Origin: Firmicutes bacterium UBA4881
Lineage (GTDB): Bacteria > Bacillota > DTU065
Direction of reading: 5' to 3'
Length of the DNA stretch: 64,000 nucleotides
NCBI GenBank assembly: GCA_002399235.1
Contig: DHDH01000013.1
Coordinates: 4,791-68,790, forward strand
Below the pieces are notes generated by a model. The model was not told the origin of the DNA, did not search any database, and saw only the letters and a program-made list of their open reading frames with translations. Positions 49,045 through 57,519 of this stretch are shown here, one piece after another. Positions within the stretch are counted from its first letter, which is position 1. Every line of letters begins with the position of its first letter. The translations under genes were made by a program, and so were the position numbers.

Positions 49045-50391
49045 GTGAGCTTCTTTGATCATAAGAGACTACCTGCATCGCTTTTTCAAATAGACGAGGA
49101 ACGTATTAGACAAGGTTGGTATTCTGATGTCTATTTTCTTAATCAGATTAAAATACTACAACGTTTAGCCGCTGAAGGCTATCGTTTTACAGGTAAAAGT
49201 GATCTGGAAAACGTGGATTGTAGTGATGTAGATACTGGAAATATTGAGGTAGAGATGCAAATCTTTACACGTCGCGAGCCAGGTTCTCTAATTGCTGGAG
49301 TTGACGAAGCAATACGTGTACTCGAGTCTTGTACAGGTTACTATGAAAATGGCAAGTGGAAAAACACCTACGATCATCTTGAGGTTTGGGCTGTAGAAGA
49401 TGGTGTTTGGCTTCCTTACGATGGTAGCCCTCTTGATGTGAAGCCTGTTATGCGTGTTAGAGGTCGTTATCGCGAGATTGGCCATTTGGAAACAGTTATT
49501 TTGGGTGCGTTGGCTGAGCCTACTAGAATTGCTACTAACGTTCTTAATGCTTTAGAAGCTTGCAATGGGAAAGATGTTCTCTTTTTCCCAGCTCGCTTTA
49601 TGCATTATAAAATGCAAGCTATCGGTGGCTATGCATTTTCCTTAGCAGTACAAGCCTATAACTACAGACATGGCCGGAAGAGTTCTAATATCTTTGTTTC
49701 TACAGATGCCCAAGGCGAATTTTGGGGAGGCAAAGGCGGTGGCACGATCTCTCATGCTTCCATCTGTTGCTTCCTAGGTGATACAGTAGAGACTATGCTA
49801 CAATTTGCTCGTATTTTACCTTTAGAGTATCCCCGTATTGCTCTGGTTGATTTCCATAATGATGTAGTTACTGAAAGTCTAGCAGTCCTTAAAGCTATGT
49901 TTGATAAATATCTTGAACTCAAGAAAAAAGGTGAGACTGCCGAAGCAGAAAAATATCGCTTGCTGGCAGTAAGACCAGACACTTCAGGTAATATGCGTGA
50001 TAAATCTATTTCTCCTTTAGGGTCAAAGGAGCTGGATTTAGGAGTAAATCCTCGTATGGTTTATCAATTAAGAGAAGCCTTAGATTCTGCTTATCTTACT
50101 TGGGATCTGCCTCTAGAGGATCTAGAAGAAGCCAAAAGTTATTGCCATAAAGTTAAGATCAACGTAACTGGTGGCTTTACAGCGGAAAAAATTAGACTCT
50201 TCGAAGAGCTAAAAGTTCCAGTAGATATCTATGGAGTAGGTTCATCTCTACTTAGCAATTGTGCTAAATGTGGTATGAATAACGATTACACAGCGGATAT
50301 TGTTAAAGTTAAAATTAACAACAAATGGTATCCACTTGCTAAAACAGGCAGAAGAGCTTGTGAAAATCCACTCTTAGAAAGAATACGCTAA
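49045..50391 (+). CDS. Nicotinate phosphoribosyltransferase-like enzyme
   Basis: A 448-residue enzyme of the nicotinate/quinolinate phosphoribosyltransferase fold, which would salvage nicotinate for NAD synthesis. Landmarks are RQGWYSDVYFLNQIKILQ, EVEMQIFTRREPG, VRGRYREIGHLETVILG, FFPARFMHYKMQAIGGYAF, CFLGDTVETM, LVDFHNDVVTES and the phosphate-site segment PVDIYGVGSSLL. GTG at 49045 with GGAGGGG (49031-49037) seven bases upstream; an in-frame ATG at 49030 overlaps the RBS. Single gene with its own promoter. Confidence 0.85.
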   Translation: MSFFDHKRLPASLFQIDEERIRQGWYSDVYFLNQIKILQRLAAEGYRFTGKSDLENVDCSDVDTGNIEVEMQIFTRREPGSLIAGVDEAIRVLESCTGYYENGKWKNTYDHLEVWAVEDGVWLPYDGSPLDVKPVMRVRGRYREIGHLETVILGALAEPTRIATNVLNALEACNGKDVLFFPARFMHYKMQAIGGYAFSLAVQAYNYRHGRKSSNIFVSTDAQGEFWGGKGGGTISHASICCFLGDTVETMLQFARILPLEYPRIALVDFHNDVVTESLAVLKAMFDKYLELKKKGETAEAEKYRLLAVRPDTSGNMRDKSISPLGSKELDLGVNPRMVYQLREALDSAYLTWDLPLEDLEEAKSYCHKVKINVTGGFTAEKIRLFEELKVPVDIYGVGSSLLSNCAKCGMNNDYTADIVKVKINNKWYPLAKTGRRACENPLLERIR

Positions 50392-50395
50392 TTTT

Positions 50396-50419
50396 ACTGG
50401 CAGGGGCAACCCTGCCAGT
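50396..50419 (+). terminator. Hairpin after the phosphoribosyltransferase gene
   Basis: ACTGGCAGGG, a GCAA loop and CCCTGCCAGT make a perfect 10-bp stem. No T-run follows on the plus strand, so termination would be weak or factor-dependent. Confidence 0.55.
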
Positions 50420-50534
50420 AGTCTAGGTCTAAGTTCTCAATATTTCGGTTTTAAATCTGTTTTGGCTCTCCGCGGCCCAGGCCAAAGGGTAATTAACCTT
50501 GAATAGCGAAACAATATTTTGGAGGAGGATGTCC

Positions 50535-51632
50535 ATGAAAAGGACTTTTCTTTGTTGCATCCTTTTAGTTTGTTTTGCTGAAAATGGTTTAGCAAAATTA
50601 CCTGTTCGTTATGATGGAGTTGTAGAACGTTTGGCGGAAAAGTGGGTCAATGAACCGGAGTTCTTTCAAAATAACCCTGCCTACAGTCCTTATATAGTTA
50701 ATAATGTTTTAATATATGGCTTTGGTAGTTCACCTTATATGCATCAGGGAGAAAATATGATCTACTACAATTATAGCGATCCCACTGTGTTTTTTTTACC
50801 ACCAAAACATCAAGGGGGCCGCTTTTCTCTCTATGTCTTTTATCATGAGTTAACCCCGGTTTCTAACATCAAACTATCTCTTGATGAAAAGGAATATTTC
50901 TTGCAACCAGTGGGAGTTACAAAAGAAGTTATTTACAATGCTTGGTTGCAGAAAAAGCCTATTTGGGAGCCTGGTTTAGTGTTAACTATTGAAGTGCCTA
51001 AGGATAAACGCTATATAAAATTAGAATCAGACTTAACCAATATACTCTTTGCTGCAGTTACATTTGACGAAAAAAATAATAAGGTAACTAACCTAAGCAG
51101 TGTGAAAACTCCCAAAATTGAGGTTGTACCTCAAGTTACAAAACCTACGACTAGCACAATAATAAGCCCTGAACCAAGTTTCCAAAGTGGGGTAGTCTTA
51201 GTTAGTCCTATAACAGGTAACACCTGGCCTAGATTTACTAGTAGCCAATGGAAATTTTCTATTGCTTATCCTGAAGGCTGGACATGTAAAGAAACAAGTG
51301 GTCAGAGCATTTTAGAAATTGTCCCACCGAAGGGCGAGAAAAAGGTAATGATTACCAGAGACCAATTTGCAGGTAAAAAGCTGGCTGATTTTGTAACTAA
51401 AATGGAGCAGATAATAGGATTTAGAACAATACAAAGAGAAGAGTTCTCCAAAGGAGAACGTATACTACAAACAGCTCAAGCATCGCTAGGAGAGCAAAAC
51501 TTTTACTTAGATATTCTTTATGTCCAAAGTGGTAACAACGTTTTTACGATTACTGCTATTGCACCAGAACCTAACAAAGATGATTACGCCAAAGAAATAC
51601 GGGACATCTTATTTTCGTTTAGCCCATTTTAA
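50535..51632 (+). CDS. Secreted protein with PsbP-like C-terminal domain
   Basis: A 365-residue exported protein. Residues 1-20 form a signal peptide ending near GLA. The N-terminal half (about 25-175) is beta-rich with aromatic residues (YNYSDPTVFFLPPKHQGGR); a proline- and threonine-rich linker follows (about 190-225). The C-terminal part (about 240-365) begins WKFSIAYPEGWTCKE and matches the PsbP/DcrB-like fold. ATG at 50535 with GGAGGAGG upstream; an earlier in-frame start would include the RBS. Single gene; function unknown. Confidence 0.7.
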   Translation: MKRTFLCCILLVCFAENGLAKLPVRYDGVVERLAEKWVNEPEFFQNNPAYSPYIVNNVLIYGFGSSPYMHQGENMIYYNYSDPTVFFLPPKHQGGRFSLYVFYHELTPVSNIKLSLDEKEYFLQPVGVTKEVIYNAWLQKKPIWEPGLVLTIEVPKDKRYIKLESDLTNILFAAVTFDEKNNKVTNLSSVKTPKIEVVPQVTKPTTSTIISPEPSFQSGVVLVSPITGNTWPRFTSSQWKFSIAYPEGWTCKETSGQSILEIVPPKGEKKVMITRDQFAGKKLADFVTKMEQIIGFRTIQREEFSKGERILQTAQASLGEQNFYLDILYVQSGNNVFTITAIAPEPNKDDYAKEIRDILFSFSPF

Positions 51633-51656
51633 TGTCGGTTAATTGGGGGGAGTTTT

Positions 51657-52370
51657 ATGTTAAGATTCACAGGAGAAAAATACCTCGCGGTTCCCGCGCT
51701 TTTGATAGAAAAATACCAACCTGTTGTTGGTCCATTAGCTACTATAATCTGGATTGATCTCTATCTTTTGGCAAAAGAGAATGTTGAAGACTGGAAAGAG
51801 CCTCTTAAAGCTTTAACCGGTTTTAACGAAGAGGACCTGCAAGATCAACTAGAACTATTAAAAAAGGCTAATCTGATCGATGAAGAAGGAGACTCATTGT
51901 TAATTAATGAACCAATGCCCTTCGAAGTTCCAATAGAAGAAGTTGCCGCTACCGATAATAACCAATCTCTTGATGAAAAAGAAAAGAAGATGGAAGCAGT
52001 TTATGACTACTACCATGAACGCATCGGTATGATGGGTGCCAAAGAGTTTATGCTACTTAACGAATGGGTAGAAGTTCGAGGCATGAGTCCAGAATTAGTA
52101 GCGAAAGCAATTGATATTACTGCTGAAAATGCTCAGTTTCCTTCGATGAAATATTTAGATGGAGTACTTAAGAATTGGCATAACGCTAATATTAAAAGGT
52201 TGCAGGATTTAGAGCAGCCCAGACCAAGACCAACTTCTACTTTCAAAAGTGAGGGAGGTATAAAAAGTACTACCTCGGATTCAGTAGCCCCTAATCCTAA
52301 CTACAAAGCTGTTGATCCAGAGAGAATAAGAAGATGGAAGGAAATGTTCAAAGATGAATACAAAGACTGA
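51657..52370 (+). CDS. DnaD-domain replication protein
   Basis: A 237-residue protein. The N-terminal winged-helix-like part (about residues 1-90) has LTGFNEEDLQDQLELLKKANLI; the DnaD/DnaB_2 domain is in the C-terminal half with YDYYHERIGMMGAKEFMLLNEWVEVRGM and the YxxxIG-type motif, ending in NWHNANI. Such proteins help load the replicative helicase. The gene overlaps dnaB by 17 bases, which fits this role well and suggests coupled translation. Confidence 0.88.
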   Translation: MLRFTGEKYLAVPALLIEKYQPVVGPLATIIWIDLYLLAKENVEDWKEPLKALTGFNEEDLQDQLELLKKANLIDEEGDSLLINEPMPFEVPIEEVAATDNNQSLDEKEKKMEAVYDYYHERIGMMGAKEFMLLNEWVEVRGMSPELVAKAIDITAENAQFPSMKYLDGVLKNWHNANIKRLQDLEQPRPRPTSTFKSEGGIKSTTSDSVAPNPNYKAVDPERIRRWKEMFKDEYKD

Positions 52371-53736
52371 TAAAAGTTCTATTCCTTATGATCCAGCAGC
52401 TGAAAGAAGAATTTTAGGTATTTTAATTAAATATCCTGACCTTTTAGATAAGTTTATGGGATCTTTAAAAGAGGGTCATTTTTACTTACCAGATAACAGG
52501 TTAATATATAAACGTATTCTCGAGTTATACCGTGAAGATGGTAAACTATCTTATACACTTCTTGCTAAAAAGTTAAGGCAGAACGGCGATATGGATGAAC
52601 CATCTGAGTTTTTAATGGGCCTTACTGAATCTTTTATTAGTCGCTCAGAGTTAGAACCAGCAATCGCCTCTGTTAGAGAAGAATATGCCAGACGCCGTAT
52701 AGTTGAGGCTTCTGATGAAATAGCTCAATTAACTATCTCTAAAAAGGATCTACCACTGCAAGAACTACAAGGACGAGCTCAGCAGGTAATATTCGAAGCT
52801 ACTAATATTGAAGCTGATGCCGCAAATGAAGTTAAGGATCTTTTAGATGTTTTACAACGGTGCTATACTAACCTTGTAGCACGCAAAGAAGGTACTAAAC
52901 CTTCCGGATTAAGGGTAGGGTATCCTTCTATAGATTCACTTACTACTGGGTTTAAAAATAAGGACTTGATTATTCTAGCTGGACGTCCTAGTATGGGTAA
53001 AACAGCACTTGCTCTTAACTGGTCTATTAACATAGCCAAAAGGGAGTCACCGGTATTAATCTTTAGTTTAGAAATGGATGACGAACAGATTGGCGATCGT
53101 TTAGTAGTAAACGAGCTCTTTTCTCATCGGGCACCAGATGGTAGTCCACTAGTCACTTCGTTTGAATATCAAACAAAGCTCAACGACGATAAAATGAAAG
53201 TCACAGAAGGTGTCTTTAGCGACCTCTATCGTTTGCCGATTAAGATTGTTGACAAACGTGGTCTTACAGTAGACGAAATTAGAGCGAAAGCTAGGCAAGT
53301 AAAAGCAGAGGACCCTAACCTTTCTTTGATAGTAATTGACTATCTTCAGTTAATTAAACCCCGTGATGGAGGCAATCGCAGCTGGTCTTTACAAGTTGGC
53401 GAGATCGTCCGCGAACTTAGAGACCTAGCTGGCGAATTAGATCTACCACTAATATTACTTTCCCAGCTTAACCGTGGTGTGGAACTGAGAGAAAATAAGA
53501 AACCAGTTATGAGCGATTTACGCGACTCTGGTAACATTGAGGAATTTGCCGACGTGGTTACTTTCGTATATCGTGACGAATACTACTATCCCGAACAAGC
53601 TGAAGAGAGAGGGACTAAAGGTCTAGCTGAAGTTATCTTTGCTAAGCAAAGAAAAGGCGAGACAGGTGCAGCTTTGCTTAGATGGTACCCTGAGTTTGCT
53701 CGCTTTGTTGACGAGACAGCTAGACGGGAAGGGTGA
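52354..53736 (+). CDS. dnaB: Replicative DNA helicase
   Basis: A 460-residue hexameric helicase that opens the replication fork. The N-terminal DnaB domain starts PYDPAAERRILGILIKYP, and the RecA-like core has Walker A AGRPSMGKTALALN (about residues 209-222), Walker B LIVIDYLQLI and the conserved MSDLRDSGNIEEFAD. Length is normal. In many Bacillota dnaB follows rplI; here it is about 27 kb away next to a dnaD-like gene, so the cluster has been rearranged. Confidence 0.96.
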   Translation: MNTKTDKSSIPYDPAAERRILGILIKYPDLLDKFMGSLKEGHFYLPDNRLIYKRILELYREDGKLSYTLLAKKLRQNGDMDEPSEFLMGLTESFISRSELEPAIASVREEYARRRIVEASDEIAQLTISKKDLPLQELQGRAQQVIFEATNIEADAANEVKDLLDVLQRCYTNLVARKEGTKPSGLRVGYPSIDSLTTGFKNKDLIILAGRPSMGKTALALNWSINIAKRESPVLIFSLEMDDEQIGDRLVVNELFSHRAPDGSPLVTSFEYQTKLNDDKMKVTEGVFSDLYRLPIKIVDKRGLTVDEIRAKARQVKAEDPNLSLIVIDYLQLIKPRDGGNRSWSLQVGEIVRELRDLAGELDLPLILLSQLNRGVELRENKKPVMSDLRDSGNIEEFADVVTFVYRDEYYYPEQAEERGTKGLAEVIFAKQRKGETGAALLRWYPEFARFVDETARREG

Positions 53737-53741
53737 TATTT

Positions 53742-53942
53742 GTGGATCTGTCACTAGAATTAGAAAGAGTTAAGTTACAAATACAAGCTTCCTTTGAAAG
53801 GTTAGCAAAAGAAGGTAGAATTACCGAAGCTGATCTTGATCTCGTCTATGAATTAGTTGGAGAGATGGATAATTTATCTAAGGAAGAATTCATGTCCCGC
53901 CTCGCCAGCCTGAAAAAAAGCTTTGGCGTCACGGAGTATTAG
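53742..53942 (+). CDS. Small helical protein, unknown
   Basis: A 66-residue, charged, probably all-helical protein (LSLELERVKLQIQASFERLA, AEADLDLVYELVGEM-like heptad patterns). The GTG at 53742 has GGAAGGGTGAT upstream; an earlier GTG at 53733 overlaps the dnaB stop. It lies immediately behind dnaB and before a radical SAM gene, probably in the same transcript. No family recognised. Confidence 0.6.
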   Translation: MDLSLELERVKLQIQASFERLAKEGRITEADLDLVYELVGEMDNLSKEEFMSRLASLKKSFGVTEY

Positions 53943-53954
53943 GGAGGGCCATAG

Positions 53955-54545
53955 TTGAAAACAGTCTTTACCTACGAATTAGATGGAAATCTATATATTA
54001 ATCTTACCAATAAGTGTACGAATGCTTGTACATTTTGTATTCGCAACGAATATGATGGTATTGGTGGCTATGATCTGTGGTTATCGAGAGAGCCTAGTGC
54101 AGAAGAGATCATCGCCGAAATTACAGACCTAAAAGCTTATAGCGAATTTGTTTTTTGTGGATATGGTGAACCTACAGAGCGATTCGACGAACTAAAGAAA
54201 GTAGCTAAATATATCAAAGACCAAGGTGGGACAACTAGACTAAATACGAATGGTCATGGCAATATTATCAATAAAAGAGATATTGTCCCTGAGATGAAAG
54301 GTTTAATTGATATTGTTTCCGTTTCTCTTAATGCGGGAAATGAAGCTGAATACGATAGAGTTTCCCAACCGAGTTTTAAAGGTGCTTTTGAAGCAGTTAA
54401 GGAATTTATTAGGGAATGTGCCCAAACACTCCCTAAAACTGTAGCAACAGTTGTGGCTGTGCCAGGCGATCCCTTAGATATAGATGCCGCTCGTGAATTA
54501 GCTGCAGAATTAGGAGCTGAATTCCGAGTTAGAATTTATGAGTAA
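53955..54545 (+). CDS. TatD-associated-type radical SAM protein
   Basis: A 196-residue small radical SAM protein with the cluster motif NKCTNACTFCIRNEYDGIGGYDLW (C-X3-C-X2-C), split here as CTNACTFC followed by RNEYDGIGGYDLW, and EFVFCGYGEPTERFDELK. This matches the radical SAM group that is normally found next to TatD nuclease genes. No tatD is nearby, but the YabE-like and rsmA genes that usually accompany tatD follow. TTG start with AGGGAGG upstream. The substrate is unknown. Confidence 0.82.
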   Translation: MKTVFTYELDGNLYINLTNKCTNACTFCIRNEYDGIGGYDLWLSREPSAEEIIAEITDLKAYSEFVFCGYGEPTERFDELKKVAKYIKDQGGTTRLNTNGHGNIINKRDIVPEMKGLIDIVSVSLNAGNEAEYDRVSQPSFKGAFEAVKEFIRECAQTLPKTVATVVAVPGDPLDIDAARELAAELGAEFRVRIYE

Positions 54546-54558
54546 TAGGAGGGATTTT

Positions 54559-55566
54559 GTGGGTAAGACAGCCCACCTAGTAATTGGTATAGCAATTATC
54601 TGTGTTAGCCTTATAGCTTTTTTAGTAGGTTGGCAAAGTACCAAACAAAAACCAATTACTATTGTTGTTGGTGATAGCGATATTAGATGGGATACAAAAA
54701 CCAATACTGTAGCTAATTGTCTTTACGAATTAGGTATCACCCTTTCTTCCAAAGACGAAGTTATTCCTGCCTTAGACGCTCCTATTGTTAGAGGTATGGA
54801 GATCACAATTAATAGGGGATTTGATATCTCCATTAAAGATGGAGATAAAGATACACTTTATACTGTTACAGCACCAACTGTGAGTGGTGCTTTGGCCAAA
54901 TTAGGTATTTTGGTTGATCAAGATGATAGGGTAACACCTAGTTTAAGTTCGAAGATTGGCCCTGGCTCTAAGGTCACAATTGTTAGAGTCGAAAATACTC
55001 TAGTTAAGGAAAAAGAAACTATTCCTTATGTTATTTGGGAGTTTCCTGACAATCGTTTAGATGAAAATAAGACCAAAGTTTGGCGTAAAGGAAGTAATGG
55101 TCTTAAAGAGTTAGTCTACCAAGTACGCACAGAAAATGGTAAGACTGTAAGTAAAGTTCTAGTAGAAGAGAATCTTATTGAAGAGTCTAAAATTCATGTT
55201 GTGGCTCGAGGCACAAAGCCTGTTTACTATACCTTAAAAACTAGTTCTGGTTCTATTCTTTATACCAAGAAAATGCGTATAGAAGCCACCGCTTACTACC
55301 CAGGGCCAGAAAGCACAGGACGCTTTGCTGATGGTATTACCTCTGTAGGACTGAAAGCAGGTCATGGTATCATTGCAGTCGATCCTAGGGTTATTCCTTT
55401 GTGGACTAAAGTTTATATTCCCAACTATGGTTTTGCTATAGCTGGTGATGTAGGTGGTGCCATTAAAGGTAACATTATCGATCTTTGCTTTGATACCTAT
55501 AGAGAAGCTATTCAATTTGGTAGACGTAAAGTGGATTTATATATTCTTGCCGATCAGGGTCGCTAA
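54559..55566 (+). CDS. YabE-like cell-wall protein (DUF348, G5 and 3D domains)
   Basis: A 335-residue protein with an N-terminal membrane anchor (about residues 5-25), two DUF348 repeats (about 35-90 and 92-145), a G5 domain (about 145-225) and a C-terminal 3D domain with AVDPRVIPLWTKVYIP and GNIIDLCFDTY, whose three aspartates form the catalytic-type cluster of wall hydrolases. This is the YabE/RpfB arrangement, implicated in peptidoglycan turnover. The GTG at 54559 has AGGAGGG upstream; an ATG at 54538 within the radical SAM gene lacks an RBS. rsmA follows. Confidence 0.88.
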   Translation: MGKTAHLVIGIAIICVSLIAFLVGWQSTKQKPITIVVGDSDIRWDTKTNTVANCLYELGITLSSKDEVIPALDAPIVRGMEITINRGFDISIKDGDKDTLYTVTAPTVSGALAKLGILVDQDDRVTPSLSSKIGPGSKVTIVRVENTLVKEKETIPYVIWEFPDNRLDENKTKVWRKGSNGLKELVYQVRTENGKTVSKVLVEENLIEESKIHVVARGTKPVYYTLKTSSGSILYTKKMRIEATAYYPGPESTGRFADGITSVGLKAGHGIIAVDPRVIPLWTKVYIPNYGFAIAGDVGGAIKGNIIDLCFDTYREAIQFGRRKVDLYILADQGR

Positions 55567-55581
55567 AAGCGACCCTTTTTT
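55556..55581 (+). terminator. Rho-independent terminator before rsmA
   Basis: AGGGTCGCT and AGCGACCCT pair perfectly around AAA, followed by six Ts. The stop codon of the YabE-like gene lies in the stem; the rsmA RBS follows at once. Confidence 0.9.
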
Positions 55582-55592
55582 AGGAGGAAGTT

Positions 55593-56405
55593 ATGGAAAA
55601 GATTGCTTCACCAGCGAAAGTAAAAGAATTACTTAATAAGTACAATCTCAGAGCAAAGAAGAGTTTTGGCCAAAACTTTATAATAGAAAGTGCCGCTATA
55701 GATCAAATAACAGCAGCTGTTAACCCCCAACCTAAGGAACAAATTCTAGAAATTGGCCCAGGTCTAGGTGCTTTAACACAGGCACTTCTGGAGAAAAATA
55801 GTATAGTAACAGCAGTAGAACTTGATCGCGATATGGTAAAAGTTTTACAAACAGAACTACTACCAAACTATCAAAATATGCGGATTATTGTTGGCGATTT
55901 TCTTAAGACTGCTTGGGCAGAAGTTGGAGCTACTAAGATAGTTGGTAATCTGCCTTACTACATTACTACACCAATTATCATGGAGATCTTAGCAAAAGAG
56001 ACCCCGTGGGAATCGTTGGTTTTTACTGTACAATTAGAGGTCGCCGAAAAGATTGTAGCGGTTGCATCCTCCAAAAATTATGCTGCGTTAAGTGTAGCAG
56101 TTCAGTGTATGGGCGAACCTAAGATTGTTGCTAAACTACCACCTCACTATTTCTATCCCAACCCTAATGTCACCTCAGCTGTAGTGAAGATAAAAAGAAG
56201 AACACCCAATCTACAGCCTCTAGTGCAAAAGAAATTGTGGGAGATAATAAAGCTGTCTTTTGCTAATAGGCGTAAAACCTTACAAAATAACCTTCGACCT
56301 TTAATTAAAGAAGGTTGGGTTAGCCCTATCAATCTTAAAAGAAGAGCAGAATCTCTTAATTATCAGGAATTTCTTCTGTTATCGAAAGAGTTAACAGAAA
56401 ATTGA
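55593..56405 (+). CDS. rsmA: 16S rRNA dimethyladenosine transferase
   Basis: A 270-residue methyltransferase that dimethylates two adenines near the 3' end of 16S rRNA. KKSFGQNFIIESAAIDQI is the typical start, LEIGPGLGALTQALLEK binds SAM, VGNLPYYITTPIIM holds the catalytic NLPY, and FANRRKTLQNNLRPL lies near the end. AGGAGGAAG RBS. Placed behind the YabE-like gene as in many Bacillota, but RNase M5 (rnmV), usually between them, is absent. Confidence 0.96.
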   Translation: MEKIASPAKVKELLNKYNLRAKKSFGQNFIIESAAIDQITAAVNPQPKEQILEIGPGLGALTQALLEKNSIVTAVELDRDMVKVLQTELLPNYQNMRIIVGDFLKTAWAEVGATKIVGNLPYYITTPIIMEILAKETPWESLVFTVQLEVAEKIVAVASSKNYAALSVAVQCMGEPKIVAKLPPHYFYPNPNVTSAVVKIKRRTPNLQPLVQKKLWEIIKLSFANRRKTLQNNLRPLIKEGWVSPINLKRRAESLNYQEFLLLSKELTEN

Positions 56406-56474
56406 CATTTATTAAAGCAGGTTTTAATCGCTAGAATGTCGAAGTTTTCAGACATTAAGGAACAGGGTGATCGT

Positions 56475-56960
56475 ATGCGCAACTACATTAGCCCAACCAA
56501 AGGTCGTTTATCTCTTGAAGAACTCTTTGAGGATCTAATCGCCTTTGTTGAAGCTGATAAAAAATCTTCCTATAGGCTTATTATTGGCACTGACTCTCAG
56601 CCCAGGAGCGATGCGGCCTGTTTTGTAACAGCGATTGTGATGCACCGTCTAGGAAAAGGTGCACGTTATTACTACTCTAAAACCTGGGAGAGACTTTCAA
56701 AAAGTATTAGGCAAAGAGTTTATTTAGAAACAGCACTTTCTTTGGAAGTTGCTAGCGAAATAAATCGATTATTGTCCCAGAATGGGCATTCAGAATTAAA
56801 CGTTGAGATTCACCTGGATGTAGGTGAGAATGGCCCAACCAAAGACTTAATTAAAGAGGTAGTAGGCATGGTTGTTGGTAGTGGCTTTGCAGCTAAAATT
56901 AAGCCAGATTCCTATGGAGCCAGCACTGTTGCTGATCGCTATACTAAAGGAAATCGGTAA
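56475..56960 (+). CDS. YkuK-like RNase H-fold protein (DUF458)
   Basis: A 161-residue protein. RLIIGTDSQPRSDAACFVTAIVMHRLGKGARYYY (split: LIIGTDSQPR, FVTAIVMHRLGKGARYYY), HLDVGENGPTKDLIKEVVGMVVGSGF and IKPDSYGASTVADRYTK match the YkuK/DUF458 family, which has an RNase H-like fold with conserved acidic residues. The ATG at 56475 has AGGGTGAT upstream; an earlier ATG at 56436 has no RBS. Function in sporeformers unknown. Confidence 0.85.
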   Translation: MRNYISPTKGRLSLEELFEDLIAFVEADKKSSYRLIIGTDSQPRSDAACFVTAIVMHRLGKGARYYYSKTWERLSKSIRQRVYLETALSLEVASEINRLLSQNGHSELNVEIHLDVGENGPTKDLIKEVVGMVVGSGFAAKIKPDSYGASTVADRYTKGNR

Positions 56961-57059
56961 TAGCAACAAAAAAGCGGTTTATTTGTTTTCTAAGGCAAAC
57001 AGGTGGGATTAAACCCCAAAAATATAGGGATTGGTTAACAAAAAGTATAAAACATAGAG

Positions 57060-57088
57060 TTGACATGCTTGCAAAGCGCTGGTATAAT
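57060..57088 (+). promoter_or_regulatory. veg: Consensus sigma-A promoter P1 of veg
   Basis: TTGACA (57060-57065), a 17-base spacer and TATAAT (57083-57088): a perfect match to the vegetative consensus. Confidence 0.92.
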
Positions 57089-57102
57089 TTATAGCCCCTT
57101 TC

Positions 57103-57131
57103 TTGACATGTTCAGAAATTTGTGATATTAT
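57103..57131 (+). promoter_or_regulatory. veg: Near-consensus promoter P2 of veg
   Basis: TTGACA (57103-57108), a 17-base spacer and TATTAT (57126-57131). It lies 43 bases behind P1 with the same geometry, giving two strong tandem promoters and a leader of about 35 to 85 bases. Confidence 0.85.
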
Positions 57132-57176
57132 CATAATGGCGTGGACAAGTCGCCAAAATCGGAAGGGGGCGTCTCT

Positions 57177-57437
57177 ATGAATGGAACCAATGCATTGGAC
57201 AGAATCAAGGAAGATCTAACTGGATTGGTAGGAAAAAAGGTAAAGATTAGGGCAAATAAAGGAAGACGCCAGGTGATGGAAGCCGAAGGTGTAATTGAAG
57301 GAATTTATCCAAATATCTTTGTAATAAAGCTTAGTGAAAATCATGCTTTATCAAGAGTAACTTACAGTTATACGGATGTTTTAACCGAGACTGTTGAGTT
57401 GCGCATAGATAACCGGAGAATTGGCGTAGGCGCCTAG
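57177..57437 (+). CDS. veg: Veg protein
   Basis: An 86-residue basic protein of the Veg family. DRIKEDLTGLVGKKVKIRANKGRRQ and EGVIEGIYPNIFVIKL match the family, as does YSYTDVLTETVEL. The ATG at 57177 has GGAAGGGGG upstream; an earlier in-frame start at 57141 includes the promoter P2 start region and RBS. In Bacillus subtilis veg is one of the most strongly transcribed vegetative genes and is linked to biofilm and spore outgrowth. The two consensus promoters fit high expression; a terminator follows. Confidence 0.92.
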   Translation: MNGTNALDRIKEDLTGLVGKKVKIRANKGRRQVMEAEGVIEGIYPNIFVIKLSENHALSRVTYSYTDVLTETVELRIDNRRIGVGA

Positions 57438-57440
57438 AGA

Positions 57441-57468
57441 GAGGACTTAATACAGTCCTCTTTTTTTT
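57441..57468 (+). terminator. veg: Rho-independent terminator of veg
   Basis: GAGGACT, a six-base loop and AGTCCTC followed by eight Ts. Confidence 0.92.
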
Positions 57469-57519
57469 AAGTCTATGTGGGAGAGCATCGGCATAAGATT
57501 CTTCGGAGGGAGAATTAGT

